Positions 10,561 through 22,179 of a stretch of DNA of 64,000 bases are shown one piece after another; the stretch's first letter is position 1, and each line of letters starts with the position of its first letter. A program made the translations under genes and the position numbers. The DNA is from Odiellus spinosus (Eukaryota; Arthropoda; Arachnida; Opiliones; Phalangiidae), in assembly GCA_963920705.1 (NCBI GenBank), contig OY987226.1:15378501-15442500 (forward strand). Reading direction: 5' to 3'. The notes beneath the pieces are model-generated. The model was not told the origin of the DNA and searched no databases. It saw nothing but the letters and a program-made list of their open reading frames with translations.

Positions 10561-11560
10561 ATAAGTATTAATAATTAGTGTATATATCATATTCCTTGTA
10601 TAATAGACAAAAATCACTTAATTTTCCTTTTCACCTTCCTTTTAAAGGGGTCACTGCGTACAGGAATGATATCACGCAAAGTATAAGCAACTCTTCACGC
10701 GATCAGAAATTGTTAGTTCTATATAATAATATATTAGGCCCCATGTCGTTAATTTCGGGGATTAAATCCGGTCTTTCTACCACGAAACGGCTCGAATTAA
10801 CTATCGAAATAAAAACTTAAATAGTGAGATGGCCGCCCGAGGAAGGCTTTTAATTCGTTCCGTGTAAACTCGCTCGATCGCTTTAAAAACCTCATCAATT
10901 AAAAGAGAAGCCCCCGAGCTGATATTTAATTTCAACGGATTAGAAAAAAAAAAAAAGAAAAAAAAATTTGAAAAAAAGACAGATTAAACTTGTTCACGTC
11001 ATATTTTTTTTGAAAGGTAAAAACAGGCGAATATAGACACTAGAGACTTTCATAACATTTTGAGTCGTTTTGGAAAGGTCAAACTGTATAAATTTGGGGT
11101 TAATTGGGGAAATAATAGATCAAGAAATAAGATATTAACAATAGTTGATATGAACCAACCGAAATTAACGCTATGGCGTCATTCTAGGCAGTTTTAGGGA
11201 CAAACAGAGAATGCTAAACTGCATAACTAACAAAACGGTCAAAACCTCGCCCGTGTGTCTGCCGTGAATTTAAAAGTATTATTTACGATCTTGGGGTCCT
11301 AACTCTTAATGAAAAACAAACACGTTATCAGACTTTTAAATTAGTGTCACCCTTCTACAGAATTTGCGACTAAAGCCATTTTCCTTGTCGAAAATGAAAG
11401 CGTCGCTTATCTAAAGTTCTACTCTTAAACTTCCAGCCCTTGAGATAAAATTGAAAACAGAAAACAGCTGAATAATTCTAACCAAAAGAATTGAATATTC
11501 TATCACACAAACTCTTCGGAATTTAATTTTAAAATCTTATTCGTTCGCTTGTTATTTCTT
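10561..11560. other. no recognised feature
   Basis: A-rich runs near 10944-10975 and an 80-codon frame at 10578-10820 with no recognisable domain. Near the right edge, minus-strand ATG at 11573 opens MEESEEITSERIRF and then a stop; the composition is protein-like, but no donor is evident. Confidence 0.35.
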
Positions 11561-11648
11561 CACTTTCTTCCATCTAGTTATTATACAGTATATAGGGGGA
11601 GGATAAAACAAAATCCGACCGAGTGAAAAATATGTAAAGCGCGCGCTG

Positions 11649-11687
<39 letters not shown>
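11649..11687. repeat. poly-A tract, 39 bp
   Basis: Uninterrupted run of 39 A between GCGCGCTG and TGCGGGAAAT. The open frames through it (minus strand, poly-Phe) are artefacts. No retroposon body or target duplication is visible around it. Confidence 0.97.
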
Positions 11688-11689
<2 letters not shown>

Positions 11690-12035
11690 CGGGAAATAAA
11701 CGCGGGAAAAAAAGGCGCGCGAGTTCTGCACGTGTAAAATTGAGACTGCAGTATATACTGCTTATACCGAGTCGATTTATTATACGCAAAGGGAATAGGA
11801 GAAATGGCCAAGCGATCTAAATTATCCTTATCAAAGCCGAGACATTCCCGTCAGAATGGCGCGAGCCAAAACAGCCGGCACCGTCTCAGAAGCGCGGGAA
11901 AGAAAAAAAAAAAATAATAAAATAAAAAAGGCGGGAAAATAATAGGAAGAAAGCGAGAGAGAGAAGACTTCTTATCCGACTTTCTTTTCCATTTATATCT
12001 ATTTGCATTTACTTTTTTTTTCTCTCTCGCGCTTG

Positions 12036-12049
12036 GTAACCATAGCAAC
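12036..12049. promoter_or_regulatory. X-box (RFX binding site), perfect match
   Basis: GTAACCATAGCAAC matches the RFX consensus GTNRCC-N2-RGYAAC at all fixed positions. RFX factors bind such sites in promoters of cilium genes across animals. It sits at the right end of a CpG-rich block with E2F-like sites, which makes a functional role more plausible than for an isolated match. Confidence 0.5.
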
Positions 12050-12059
12050 GCCGCGCGCT

Positions 12060-13500
12060 CTCGGATACGCTAGGTATAGTTCATCTCACGTCGAAAGTTC
12101 ATTATAAAAATGGGGTAAAACAAAGTGTACATAATCTCGTTTAAACTAAATATTCAAAGAATATCCATATACAGTAATTTTAAAGTTGGTACGAAGTACT
12201 ACAAACCTAAAGTATATATATTCGATCCAATTTGAGTTTTCATGGCGTAGAAAACTAGGATTTCTACACAGTTATAAAGCTACGTTTACATTTGAAACTT
12301 TTAAAAATATTTCAAGATATTAATATGCTTAGGTAATTAGCGCAAGCTTTTCAGTCGGGTCGTTTCTGTTCCCTTTATAACTGCGGTCATTATGTATATG
12401 AAAATAATTTCCCATAATTTAGTTGAAACCCAATTTTTGCAAATTATCCTCCTCCAGATCGTTTTCTAGATGGAATACAACCCGTCCGGCTTTACCCGAT
12501 ATGATTAATTATATATATTCATTAAAGATCAAAGATGACAACGAAAAATAATTTGAAATTTCCAAAAAACTACAGTTCAAAACGATTTCAAAGTCATTCG
12601 TGTGAACGGGACTTTAAAGATAGAAGAAAACTTCAAGTTCGTAAGTTTAAACGTGCTGCAAACTGGGAATGAAATAAACAATAGGAAGGATGCATTTATC
12701 AACGTTAGACTGATCCAAGAAAGACTAAAAAAAGTGTCGGTTTTAGCTTTTCCAGCGGTTTGATCGGAAGAATTTTGGCTATAAGTAGCGCCGTCTAGCG
12801 CTTATTGTAAGCAAAAAGAATAGTTCTCAACTAGACTATATATAAGAAACGAACGAAGCGAAAACGAAATCGCCTCTTTTGCATTTTTCCTTTTTTTTTT
12901 TTTTTTTTTTTTTGGATTGTTTTCGTTTCTCTAGTTTTCTTTCAACACTTTACTTTTTGTTTTACGAAGATAAGTTAACAAGAAGGGTTAAAGCTTACGC
13001 GTATTAATACGTAATGTTAAATCTCATAGCATAAAAGTAGTCTTTCACTACTATTCTCGAATTCTATTTGAGAATAGGTTCGTTCTCCTGGGTTTTTACT
13101 TCTCCTTATAACACACGCGGTTAAAAAAGAAACGTTTTTTTAGGGACCTTTCTTTCCTCCTGGAAATATTCTCTCCTTTTTCGTTTACGGCCCGGCGGTT
13201 GATTACTAAACTACTTTAAATACAATAAGGATAACGTGATTTAGTTTAAGCGGAGAGTCAGGGAGATGCCGTGTTTTTTGTTTCCAAGGAAGAGATTCTT
13301 AAAAAAAAAATAGCGCTTCATTTATGTAAATGAAATTTTTGGAAATAAATTATATAAAATGTAAAAACGAGAATGGAGTGCCATTAAATTTTTGTATTTT
13401 GTATGTTTTGCAAATAAAAACGTAAATTTTTAAGACTTAGAGATATAGGGATTATATTTCATAATTTTAAAAACCTATCTTTTAAATTTAAATACAACCA
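12060..13500. other. mostly featureless; T23 tract at 12891-12913
   Basis: Contains a 23-T run, a CTATATATAAG word at about 12836 and a partial end of the TGTGAACG-type element near 12565-12615. No exon is convincing. Confidence 0.4.
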
Positions 13501-13514
13501 GCTAAATGTAGATT

Positions 13515-13755
13515 CTAATTCGAGACACTCTAGAGGTCGGCGCCACTCTTTGGAGAAATTCCGGAATTGGGGGAAGAAAATACATGCAAGCGCGGCCCGC
13601 CTAAATTCCGTCCCTCTCTCCCGACTCAAAATATCGAGGAAGAGTTGAAATCGCTCGAGCCAGACAGGGATGATGACTTTTGGCAAGTTTTAAGTGATGG
13701 GTTAGTGATAGTATTAAGCTACGGGGTGTTATGGAATACTTTTATGGATACATTT
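13515..13755 (+). repeat. dispersed repeat A, copy 2 (possibly coding-derived)
   Basis: Longer copy of the sequence at 3160-3315. One plus frame (13567-13797) reads EEELKSLEPDRDDDFWQVLS and then a hydrophobic segment, 76 codons in all; the copy at 3160 keeps the SLKPYRDDG part only. The shared acidic motif suggests a common coding origin, for example the N-terminal region of a transposase or a host gene fragment, but I cannot name the family. Confidence 0.45.
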
Positions 13756-13759
13756 TTTG

Positions 13760-15175
13760 ATATAATCATTTATAATTTATACGCAAAACTAAAATAGACA
13801 AAATTAATTTGACTTTCAAATTAAACGCGATTTAAGAATCTATTACTTCAAAATCAACCACAAACGGCGGAAAACATATTTCAAAAAGTGTAAACCAAGC
13901 ATATATTTGCGAATTTTAAACAAAGTGCGTATAAACGAAGCTAAAACAGACATTAAGAGAGGAGCGGCTGCTCTTAATGGCCGCTTGTTTCAACAAGAAA
14001 AGTCGGAAAATAACGTTCCCCCCATTTACATATTTCAAAAATAAATGGACTCGCGTTGATAAAGTTTCAAACTAATAGCTTAATATATATAACATAGGCG
14101 TCGTGAGGAGAAGAGAACTGTTTAGCACATATATAGGTATTAAAAGTGCCAAGCGTACTACAAACAAACCCAGTAACATGCACCGGCAACGACTAATTTT
14201 TCAGTTCAGGGTTCACCCAGTATATATTAAAGGCAAGCTAAAAAGGTTGAAAAATACAAGAAATTCTGATCATACTTATTTATAACGTTTGGGAAAATAT
14301 TGTTTGCAGTAAATACGGTATATGTTATAAAATTGTGTTAATTTTTCATTATTTATTCACATATTTTTTTTTTTTGAAAATCACTAATTTTTTTCCTTAA
14401 CTTTGGGGTCATTTTAAATTAAATATGTAAATTTAAACTTTACTAAAAACATACCCTATTGTAAAATTTTAAACTTATGACCTGGTATTGAATATTTAAA
14501 CCCCTAGCTTTTAATGAAGCTCTGCAACTTTTAATTGCCAATTATTTTAGGGACTAAACAACTCTTTGGATAAAAATATTTAAATAACCAAAATTGGATC
14601 TCATTTTAACATAAACAGTTTGCATGATCACAACAAATAAATTAATTTTACATTTCATTCTCCCTTTAAAGATAAATATTCTGAAAAACAAGCTTTTCAG
14701 GAGAAGAGGAGGCTGCAATGGGGCGGAGTAAAACTTTTAACCATTCACGAAAAGCAAAGACTCGTAAATTTTCGATTATGAGCTTGGATTGTCAGCACTG
14801 GACGGACTGACTGCTTATATAAATCTTCAACCTGAACCACGGACCATACAACAAACTATAATCGGCTCATTTCAACTTTTCCGTAGCTCTAAAGGAAGTA
14901 TATTAACGAAATGCTTTACGCTATAGATACTTTCTCTCATTAGTCTTAGTGCAAACTAAGATTGAATTCAAACAAGTTTCGGGGAATAGAAAGGGGTCGC
15001 GCGGACGGATCGCGCCTCGGTGAACACTAAGCGTCCCTTCCGGTTGAGTAAACCCCCACTTCCGGCCACGGCGTTGCATGGAGAACGATGAAAGCACGTC
15101 GGGTGTCGGCGAACCAATGACTGATCCCTATTTATTATATATAGTTCTTATTACGTACGCTAAAAAAGATTGAAT
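13760..15175. other. no recognised gene; GC-rich patch 14990-15115
   Basis: A 9-bp-stem hairpin (CATTAAGAG ... CTCTTAATG) lies at about 13952-13980. The patch at 14990-15115 is CpG-rich and has about 33 open plus-strand codons, too few to call. The rest is AT-rich. Confidence 0.4.
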
Positions 15176-15179
15176 TAAT

Positions 15180-15440
15180 CCATGTTTGGGGAAGGAGAGA
15201 TACGTAAGGGTTTCTATCACTATTAAGGTGCCTTTATCTTATTCAATACTTTCCAATGGATAAACTATTAATTTTGTACAAGAAATGAAGCCGAATGAAT
15301 TTATATTAGGGGAAGGAGAAATAATGGAGGTGCAAGAATCCACCATTTTGTGCCTTTCACCCTATTCAATATATTTCCAAACTATTAATTTTGTACACGA
15401 AATTATACCGAATGTAGCGATGTTAGGGGGAAAGATGAGT
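15180..15440. repeat. tandem duplication, period about 120 bp (2.2 copies)
   Basis: The words GGGGAAGGAGA (15188 and 15311), TATTCAATA and AACTATTAATTTTGTACA recur about 120 bp apart; a third partial start occurs near 15427. No coding potential. Confidence 0.7.
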
Positions 15441-16479
15441 AAATAATTTTTAAAGTGAAGATGAAATGTACAATTCATTATTTAATCAATTCCAAATCCG
15501 ATGAAAATTGTGGGTCAATGATCCAATATATAAAAACTCTTCTACCCGTGATATTAATGATTAAATCAGTAACTATTAAGGATGGGCAAAGGATTCCCGT
15601 TGAAAAACCGGGTTTTCTCATGTAAATTAATTTGAGACCAGTCTGACGATCCAAAGTTGGTATAATTACTTGTTACTTTCCGTCATTTTATTTTTCAAGT
15701 AAATTAAAAAATCTAGTGGTCACCTTTAATGAGACTATCTACGATTTTTAAATCTCTTTAAAAACCTAGCTTAGCAGACGACGTTTACCATATCAACCTG
15801 CACAATCAAAGCTATGCTGTGTTCATAAGGGAAGAGCATTATAAAGGGGTAAATTTCAGACCAGGTAGGACCTTAAAAGTGTCGTGACCAAAATCTCCAC
15901 TAAAAACCGATTTTAATTTAGATTCCTTTCAAGATTGTAACAAAATAGATAGCAATCATCCTTCTTATAGCGTTCGATTTCATTCGCTATTGTTGAGTGA
16001 ATTGATTTTGAGAAGCTGGAAAGCCTATAGTAAGCGGGAAACAGCTATAGGGCTAAATTTCAGGGGGTTGTTATTCAGCATGCATTGGGTGAAAGCTATC
16101 CCTCATTGCATGGGGGTATTTGCACACATATACTATTAGCCGTGATAGGCCAAGCGATATCTGGATCCCATCTGCTATCATCTTCTATATACGTACCCGT
16201 CGGCGTTCAACCTCCCCCCTTTTAGAGAGAGGGTTTAAAGAGAAATACCGACGTAACCGAGACTGACAAGGCATGCAGGATTTAACAGTTCATGACGCAA
16301 GCCTTTCCTCCCTTCCTCCAACGCAAAAATAATTAACTTAGGCTCAAACAAATATATTTTTTTAAAGCGAGTCTTTAAAACATATTAGGGACCGTATTTA
16401 AAATCTAGTTAGCGTTCTAAATGGTGATCCAAAACAGTACAAATTCAATTAAAAGTTTCATAGATTTTAAAGACAAGAT
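15441..16479. other. no recognised gene
   Basis: Two imperfect inverted motifs occur (TGCATTGGG ... CCCTCATTGCA near 16081-16115, and CGTCGG ... CCGACG at about 16199-16255), neither long enough to classify. Confidence 0.4.
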
Positions 16480-16487
16480 ATTAAAGG

Positions 16488-16667
16488 TAGAGGTCGGGAT
16501 TTGGACAACATAATCCGTAAATATTTGGTTAATTAGTTAATTATTAATAATAATCAGTTCAATATTCGCGATTATATTGGATTTATCATAGACTTCCCGT
16601 GCATAATTTCAAATTTTGAATAAAGATAAAACAAACAGAAATTATTTTGTCCAAACCCCGACCTCTA
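16488..16667. mobile_element. hAT-type MITE, copy 2 (180 bp)
   Basis: Starts TAGAGGTCGGGATTTGGACA and ends with the matching inverted terminus ACCCCGACCTCTA reading out of the element. The exact 8-bp target duplication ATTAAAGG lies at 16480-16487 and 16668-16675. The interior contains AATATTCGCGATTA and ATTTATCATAGACTTCC, also present in the copies at 268 and 46590. Confidence 0.92.
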
Positions 16668-16828
16668 ATTAAAGGAGCTTCATGAAGTCAGATAAATTAT
16701 TTTATGTTAAAGAAGACACCCAATCTGACTCGGGCCTTGTCAAATTGATCTCGCGTTAAACTGCCGATTTTAATCTTTAAAAAATCAAAAAATCCAAGTG
16801 CATGACGTCGGTTTTACTTTTCAATTCA

Positions 16829-17107
16829 AAAGTTGCGTTCACACAATTCCTTGGAATCGATTTAAACCGTTTCAAAACGTTTCGCATTAGTTGTGTGAAC
16901 TGTCTTTTCTCGAATCGATTTGATTCGATTTCTCGAAACTGCTTCGGGAACCAGTTTCATACCGATTCGGTTTCAACAACCGATAGACGAAGCTACAATA
17001 AATCAATTTATAAAGATAAATCCCTTAAACGATTCCTGGCGATTTGAATATCATTTGATTTAACCGCTTCAAACCGATTAAGAAATGCTAGTGTGAACGT
17101 AGTTAAA
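16829..17107. mobile_element. MITE with GCGTTCACAC / TGTGAACG ends, copy 1
   Basis: Left end CAAAAGTTGCGTTCACAC and right end GCTAGTGTGAACGTAGTT are imperfect inverted repeats. The interior is an inverted-repeat-rich string of AATCGATT, CGAAAC and AACCGATTC words. The whole stretch matches 56878-57146. The 81-codon frame at 16802-17047 is an accident of the repeat. The target duplication is not clear, so the superfamily is open. Confidence 0.7.
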
Positions 17108-17389
17108 ATATGACAGTGGTGACAGTCTTACAGAAACATAAAACTTATCATACTAACCCAAAACTATCTTAAATACACCCAAAAGCATTACTTAAACTTT
17201 TCCAACACTCCTAAAATACTCAGAACGTATTATCATAAAGTTCCCCACCATGATATATATAAATTTCCATCATATGATTTACGACAATATTGGCCTTAAG
17301 TTGGTCGCGCAGAGTCTATCACACACTCATTGTTTATTCATTCATATATTCATTCAAGATAGAATGCAGCCCGACAACGAGTCATCATT

Positions 17390-17615
17390 TTATATTGATA
17401 GAAATCTATTTTTAACTTACTCGGAAAGTAGGCTTAACAAGGATCTATCAAGAGTTTAATATCTCGTCATTAAAACAGACTTCGGCCAATCACGCGACAG
17501 TAAAATAATTCAAATTAGGCTTAAAAGATGCCAGATTTTAACGAAATATATAACTCCCTGTTAAGCCTACTTTCGGGCCTATTTTAACCATATTACATTG
17601 TATTACATTCTCCCT
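17390..17615. mobile_element. relic of TTAA-flanked element family T1
   Basis: Keeps TTTTTAACTTACTCGG, TAGGCTTAACAAGG, an inverted TTAAGCCTACTTTCGGGCC and a right end TTACATTCTCCCTTTAA that matches the T1 family (33412-33828). Internal parts are rearranged. Confidence 0.55.
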
Positions 17616-17619
17616 TTAA

Positions 17620-18845
17620 GCTAGGATATCTACGCGCATACGTACGCGTTTTCGTTCTATTTCTGAACCGATATTATTTCTCATTTCTTTAATGTAATGA
17701 AGTTCTCTGTTGTTTCATATTACGTATAGTCGATATCAGGTAAAAGTATGCAGTATACGTTTAAAGTAAAATCTTATAAATCATACGCGTAAGATATCAT
17801 CCTGTGCCTAGCTTTGTACGCGTTGATCCTTCTATATGATACCGATTATGATATATCTCGGCTAGCAATATTATTATTTATTTATAAAAATATACCACTT
17901 TTTTCCCGCGTTTTTTTCCCACATTTTTTTGTCTCGCGAATCCATCCACTTGAATATGAATCAAATTGAACGAGCTCGCGTGACAACGACTACGTATCAA
18001 CTTAACTCTAGACTAAACGATAAAACAATTATTAATTGATCATATTCTTAGGTAATGCTCTAATGTTATGGTTATCTATAATATAATTTTCATTTACTAT
18101 TGTAGTTATATTTAATATGGAAAATATGAAAGGATTTTAAACGATCTTTTGAGTCTCTAGCTCCGCGCTTATTAATTCATAACTCAAAACAAGATGGTCT
18201 GTGCTAAATATAAAAAAAAGATAATATACATGTATATAACGTGGTTGGGGGTCTTCCGGAATCCTCTTTTCCCGGGGTGCAACGCGCGCGTTTCGATTTC
18301 TAAAATAGGGAGTCATATCCGATCCCAGCGATGACAGTTATGGCTTTTTCTCTCTAGTCCAAAAGCCAAAAAAAAAAAAAAAAAAAAAAAGAAAATATGG
18401 AAAAAAAAAGTCCTATAAAACCAAAAAGGAAGAGCTAGCTAGAGGCCTCCGAATATATTTGGTTCTATTTTTTCAACAGCTCTACGCATTCCTGGCTGGA
18501 GCAATATTTCAAACGAATTATGTGTTGGTAATGAAAGGGAAAAATAAGAAACCCAGAACTTTACTTACATTCTTAGAATGAATCAAATTTCCCATTGCAA
18601 AAGCGGTTTTTATATCGGAATTTTGGTTCGTGATAAGGTTGTAAATGAATATATTTATAGGACTTCTATTTCATTTTTATTTGACAGCGTGTAGAAAGAG
18701 GGCTAGCAGTTATATCTCATTTACCTTCATTTATTTGCATGGTAGTTTTAGTTTTAAAGTGTTAGGGACTTCAATTTTAAGTAAAATATTAAAAATTTTA
18801 TTTTTATTAGTTCACTATACAGGTTGAAAAAACCAAAAACCTTTC
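17620..18845. other. no recognised gene; A23 tract at 18368-18390
   Basis: Contains E2F-like CCCGCG words near 17905, a TCTCGCGA word near 17931 and a CpG-rich patch at 18270-18300, which hints at regulatory sequence. A minus-strand donor (GTAAGTAAAG) at about 18571 preceded by an ATG reading MGNLIHSKN is a possible tiny first exon but has no other support. Confidence 0.3.
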
Positions 18846-18887
18846 CTAATAGTTCGAACTCAATGCACTGTCAAAGCTGAACTCGGT

Positions 18888-19069
18888 GAACTCAGGTGTA
18901 CAGCGAAGTCAAGTGTGTCTGACCCGAGGGGAACGTCACTCTCGATTTTGTTGTACACCTGAGTTCATATGAGTCTAGCTTTGTTAGGGCAAAGAGTTCT
19001 AACTCTTGTGAACTCAGGAGTCCAGGTTTGGTAGCGCAAAGAGTTCAAATATTTTGTACACCTGAGTTC
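18888..19069. repeat. paired inverted repeats (GAACTCAGGTGTAC type)
   Basis: GAACTCAGGTGTAC at 18888-18901 is the exact reverse complement of GTACACCTGAGTTC at 18953-18966. A second pair follows: GAACTCAGGAGTCC near 19010 and GTACACCTGAGTTC at 19056-19069. CTGACCCGAGGGG and CTGACCCCTCGG also recur. The result is two tandem hairpins about 110 bp apart. The origin is unknown. Confidence 0.7.
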
Positions 19070-19095
19070 TCAAGTGTCTGACCCCTCGGTCTGAC

Positions 19096-20035
19096 CCTCG
19101 GCAATGGATCTGCCTATTACAAAAATAATATTTTTTTGGATGATTTTTATAGCTTAATTTATATACTATATTTTAAAAGCAAACTCTGATATTTTTTCGC
19201 AAAGCCAGTCCCTGTAACGCTTTAACACGCGATGCCAATTCAAAGTGAAAATGACTATAGGTGGTTCCATAGCGAACGAATTAAATTCACTTGACGGAGT
19301 CGTTTAATTACTTCCTCGGTGAACGATGTAAAATAAAAATAAAAAGAAAATCTTTCACTTCATCGTTAATTCGGGGAGTTTTAATTGATATTGGCCAATT
19401 GATAGTAAAGGGTGCTTAACCGCAAATTACTCGTTAAACGCCAACCAATAATAAAAGCCAAGTCTAAAAGTTAAGGATGCTATAAGGGATTTAACACTAC
19501 CGATACTGGATTAGTTAAAGCTGGAGTTAAAGGGTGTATGAAGAAAATTCCGGTAATTTTAGATCTTTAGGCCTGATCACGCCTAGAGTTCTAAAACTCC
19601 GCTTATACCCGTGAAAAGAAAACATTTAAGAAACGTTAAACATATAGATTTCAAATAGTATAAATTCCAATAGCAATCTAGGTTACGTAAAACAATAGAT
19701 TTTGAACAGACCATATGGGATCCATTATACTATTCAACCCCTCATTCATTCTAAAAGTAACTTTGGCTCGAAAATAGCAATGTAGGTGGCCTTTTTCAAA
19801 TAAAAATAAAGGCGTCTGCATGCTCAAAGAGAAATATTTCTTTTTTCTTTCTTTCTCGGTTTAATATTTTGACGAGTTGAGCTCGAAAAGGGTGCTAGAA
19901 TTTTCTCCTCCTTATAGTAATTGATATTGGCATTTATATACTACTTCCTTAGCAACGTACAAGATTTGTTAAGACCCCTTCGCTATTTCAAAGTAACTCC
20001 TAAGCAGAGTCGAAGGTATAAACAATATTTATTTT
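19096..20035. other. no recognised feature
   Basis: AT-rich; no repeat family, RNA gene or open frame of note. Confidence 0.4.
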
Positions 20036-20039
20036 AATA

Positions 20040-20560
20040 TCAAGTTTGTAAATGTCAAGTAGAATATAACCAAGGCTTAAATTTAGACGCGCTTAAAATC
20101 TAAGTTTAATTATAAAATTAAGTATATTTCAAATATAATAAATTTAATATTTAAATAAGTAAGAAAATATCCAAGGCTTAGCTGTAACAAACAACACTAA
20201 AGCTGATATTAAACTAAATATATTTCAAATGGCGCAAATACTCAAGTAAGCCACTGTTTAATGATAAAATCCAAAGCAAAGGCTTAGCTTTATCACACAT
20301 TTATCACTAAACCAACCGGATAACAACAAAATATATTTCAAATGGAATGGTCAGCACTGTTAAAAATAGGTCATATTAAGGAAATAGTAAAGGCTTTGAT
20401 TTGAATCATACTTAACACTAAACTTGATAAAAAATAAAATATATTTATAATGTAATAGTTAAATTAAGACTGATTCAAAATTTAATTGTCGACACTCGAC
20501 AGGAAAACTTAGTATAAGAGTTAAAAGTCCCAATATATTTTAACAAATAAACACTAGCTT
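20040..20560. repeat. degenerate tandem repeat, period about 120 bp (4-5 units)
   Basis: Units repeat the order AAGGCTTAG ... AACACTAAA ... AAATATATTTCAAATGG with many changes, at about 20070, 20175, 20280, 20390 and 20500. Old array without coding potential. Confidence 0.65.
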
Positions 20561-20995
20561 TAATATCACTATCGTTTCACACATGGCAAGTATAAATGAA
20601 TGGTATATTATACGATTCGCTCCGTGCGTCTGACCCAGACTCTCCCGGATAAAGTAGGAAACTTTAGTCTTTCATAAGGCTATCATATTTAATAACAACA
20701 GCTCCTAAGAATGTCGTAAGAAAAAGGGGGGTTGGAGAGGGGTGATATAAAGGAAGCTAGAATAAAGACTGAGGTCGCCCAAAACCTACACAATAGAAGT
20801 TGCTTTGACAATGGACCCAACAATGGGAAGAAAAGATATTTTTATATCTTCTGCATTCTTGAGATGTAATGTAACGCAGTAACAGATTCTAACAAGGAGA
20901 AAAGAATACGAAGGGAGAACCAGATGTGAGAAACAAGGTGATTGATAAGCTTACGATCGACCCCCATTAATTTTTAGCCTGCCACTGGCGTGGTA
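20561..20995. other. no recognised feature
   Basis: Slightly purine-rich; no open frame or repeat family seen. Confidence 0.4.
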
Positions 20996-20999
20996 ATAT

Positions 21000-21215
21000 A
21001 TAGTTTTCAATAAAAGGGCAAATGAAAATTCGGCCCCTCTCACATAGCTTTCCTTCATTGCATGGTTGTCAAGTGCTGTGTAAGCGCAGTTCAGAACGGA
21101 TCAGTTCCATAACTGAACTGCTAGCTTTTCTCTCCGCTTCAGTTTGCGCTCACAAGCGGTTGGCAACACCGGGAGAGCAGCATTTATACAATATTATCCC
21201 AAATGTTTGACCTTC
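21000..21215. repeat. dispersed repeat D, copy 1
   Basis: Matches 23020-23195 in the same orientation: TATAGTTTTCAATAAAAGGG, TTCCTTCATTGCATGGTTG, CTTCAGTTTGCGCTCA and GGTTGGCAACAC recur in order. The interior holds TCAGTTCCATAACTGAACTG, a small palindrome. The 62-codon frame 21022-21210 lies wholly within it and is not conserved in the other copy. Confidence 0.65.
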
Positions 21216-22175
21216 ATCAAGGTTCAATCCCCCCCCCCCCCAATATTTATTAAACGACGTCTGTTAAAAGGTCATAACTCATAGAAACGTCTGCTTTCCA
21301 AGCCTTCTCAATAGAGAAAAATAAATTAAGAGTTTATCTGCCTCATATTACACGTCTGGCTCTCCATTTGTAATCAATTCTCCTTGATTCTAAATCAATT
21401 TCACTCTAAGATTACAGTGGATATAGGAATCCTAATAATTTCTCAGAGATTATTAAGTCTGGAGTTAGATTAACTGTACTCTCAAACTTACTGATCTATA
21501 TTATAATTTCCATCTTAGAACTCAATTAATATAAAGCTGCATTCAATATATGATCCTATATCGAAATCTTTAAGGAATTTCTTATAGAGTTAGAAAAGGG
21601 AAACCGAAGGGAAGGTAGAAACGTACGTACTGAACATTCCGACTGAAACAAAGTACACAAAGGCCTAAGAAAAGGGACTTAATATTGTTCTAGTTAAACT
21701 GCGTAAAAGCGAGAACTATGGCGGAGTATTATGTAATAATAATCTTTATATTGATTGAAAATAGTTTCTTACAAACCGAAAGAATTTTACCCACGGTAAT
21801 TGGCGTCGGAATTTCGATTTAGATAATGACTCCGGCTATCAGTGTTTAAATGACACCACTCCGATTCGAGATTTGTACATCGGGATGACAAATTACTATC
21901 ATTTTTTTTTTTTTTTTCTTTCTTTCTTCTCCTCTCAAGTGATGTTATATTTATATATATATTTTTTTCTTTTGATTTTATTTGGATCCTCCTTTATTTC
22001 GAGGTTTGAATTATATGTACTACATTTTCGTGGAAGCTATAGACAGTAGACACGTGATGTAATAGTTAAATTATAGTTATTATATATGCATGAAGAAAAT
22101 GTATATTTAATGTCTTATTGTGTTTTGAAGTTTCGATTAATGTTTTGTGTACATTAACCTTTACGGAATTAGATT
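21216..22175. other. no recognised gene; C13 tract at 21229-21241
   Basis: Contains a 13-C tract and a pyrimidine-rich run (21901-21940). No coding or repeat signal beyond that. Confidence 0.4.
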
Positions 22176-22179
22176 TAAA

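Larger units (their letters stand above)
11640..12060. promoter_or_regulatory. candidate promoter: E2F-like cluster plus RFX X-box
   Basis: Four sites resembling the E2F/DP consensus (TTTSGCGC or its GCGGGAAA form) lie at 11688-11696, 11701-11709, 11892-11901 (GCGCGGGAAA) and 11930-11939 (GGCGGGAAAA). CpG-rich words (GGCGCGCG, GCGCGAG) alternate with A tracts. A perfect X-box follows at 12036-12049. Such site combinations are known from promoters of cell-cycle and ciliary genes. No exon could be tied to it on either side, so direction and target are unknown. Confidence 0.4.

Noticed and set aside
11574..11811. Two overlapping minus-strand frames with long poly-Phe
   Set aside because: Both are created by the 39-bp poly-A tract.
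15003..15113. About 33 open codons in a GC-rich patch (RTDRASVNTKRPFRL)
   Set aside because: Too short, no splice sites, and GC-rich DNA has few stop codons.
18565..18600. Mini-exon reading MGNLIHSKN before a GTAAGT donor on the minus strand
   Set aside because: Nine codons only, with no second exon or promoter that I can support.
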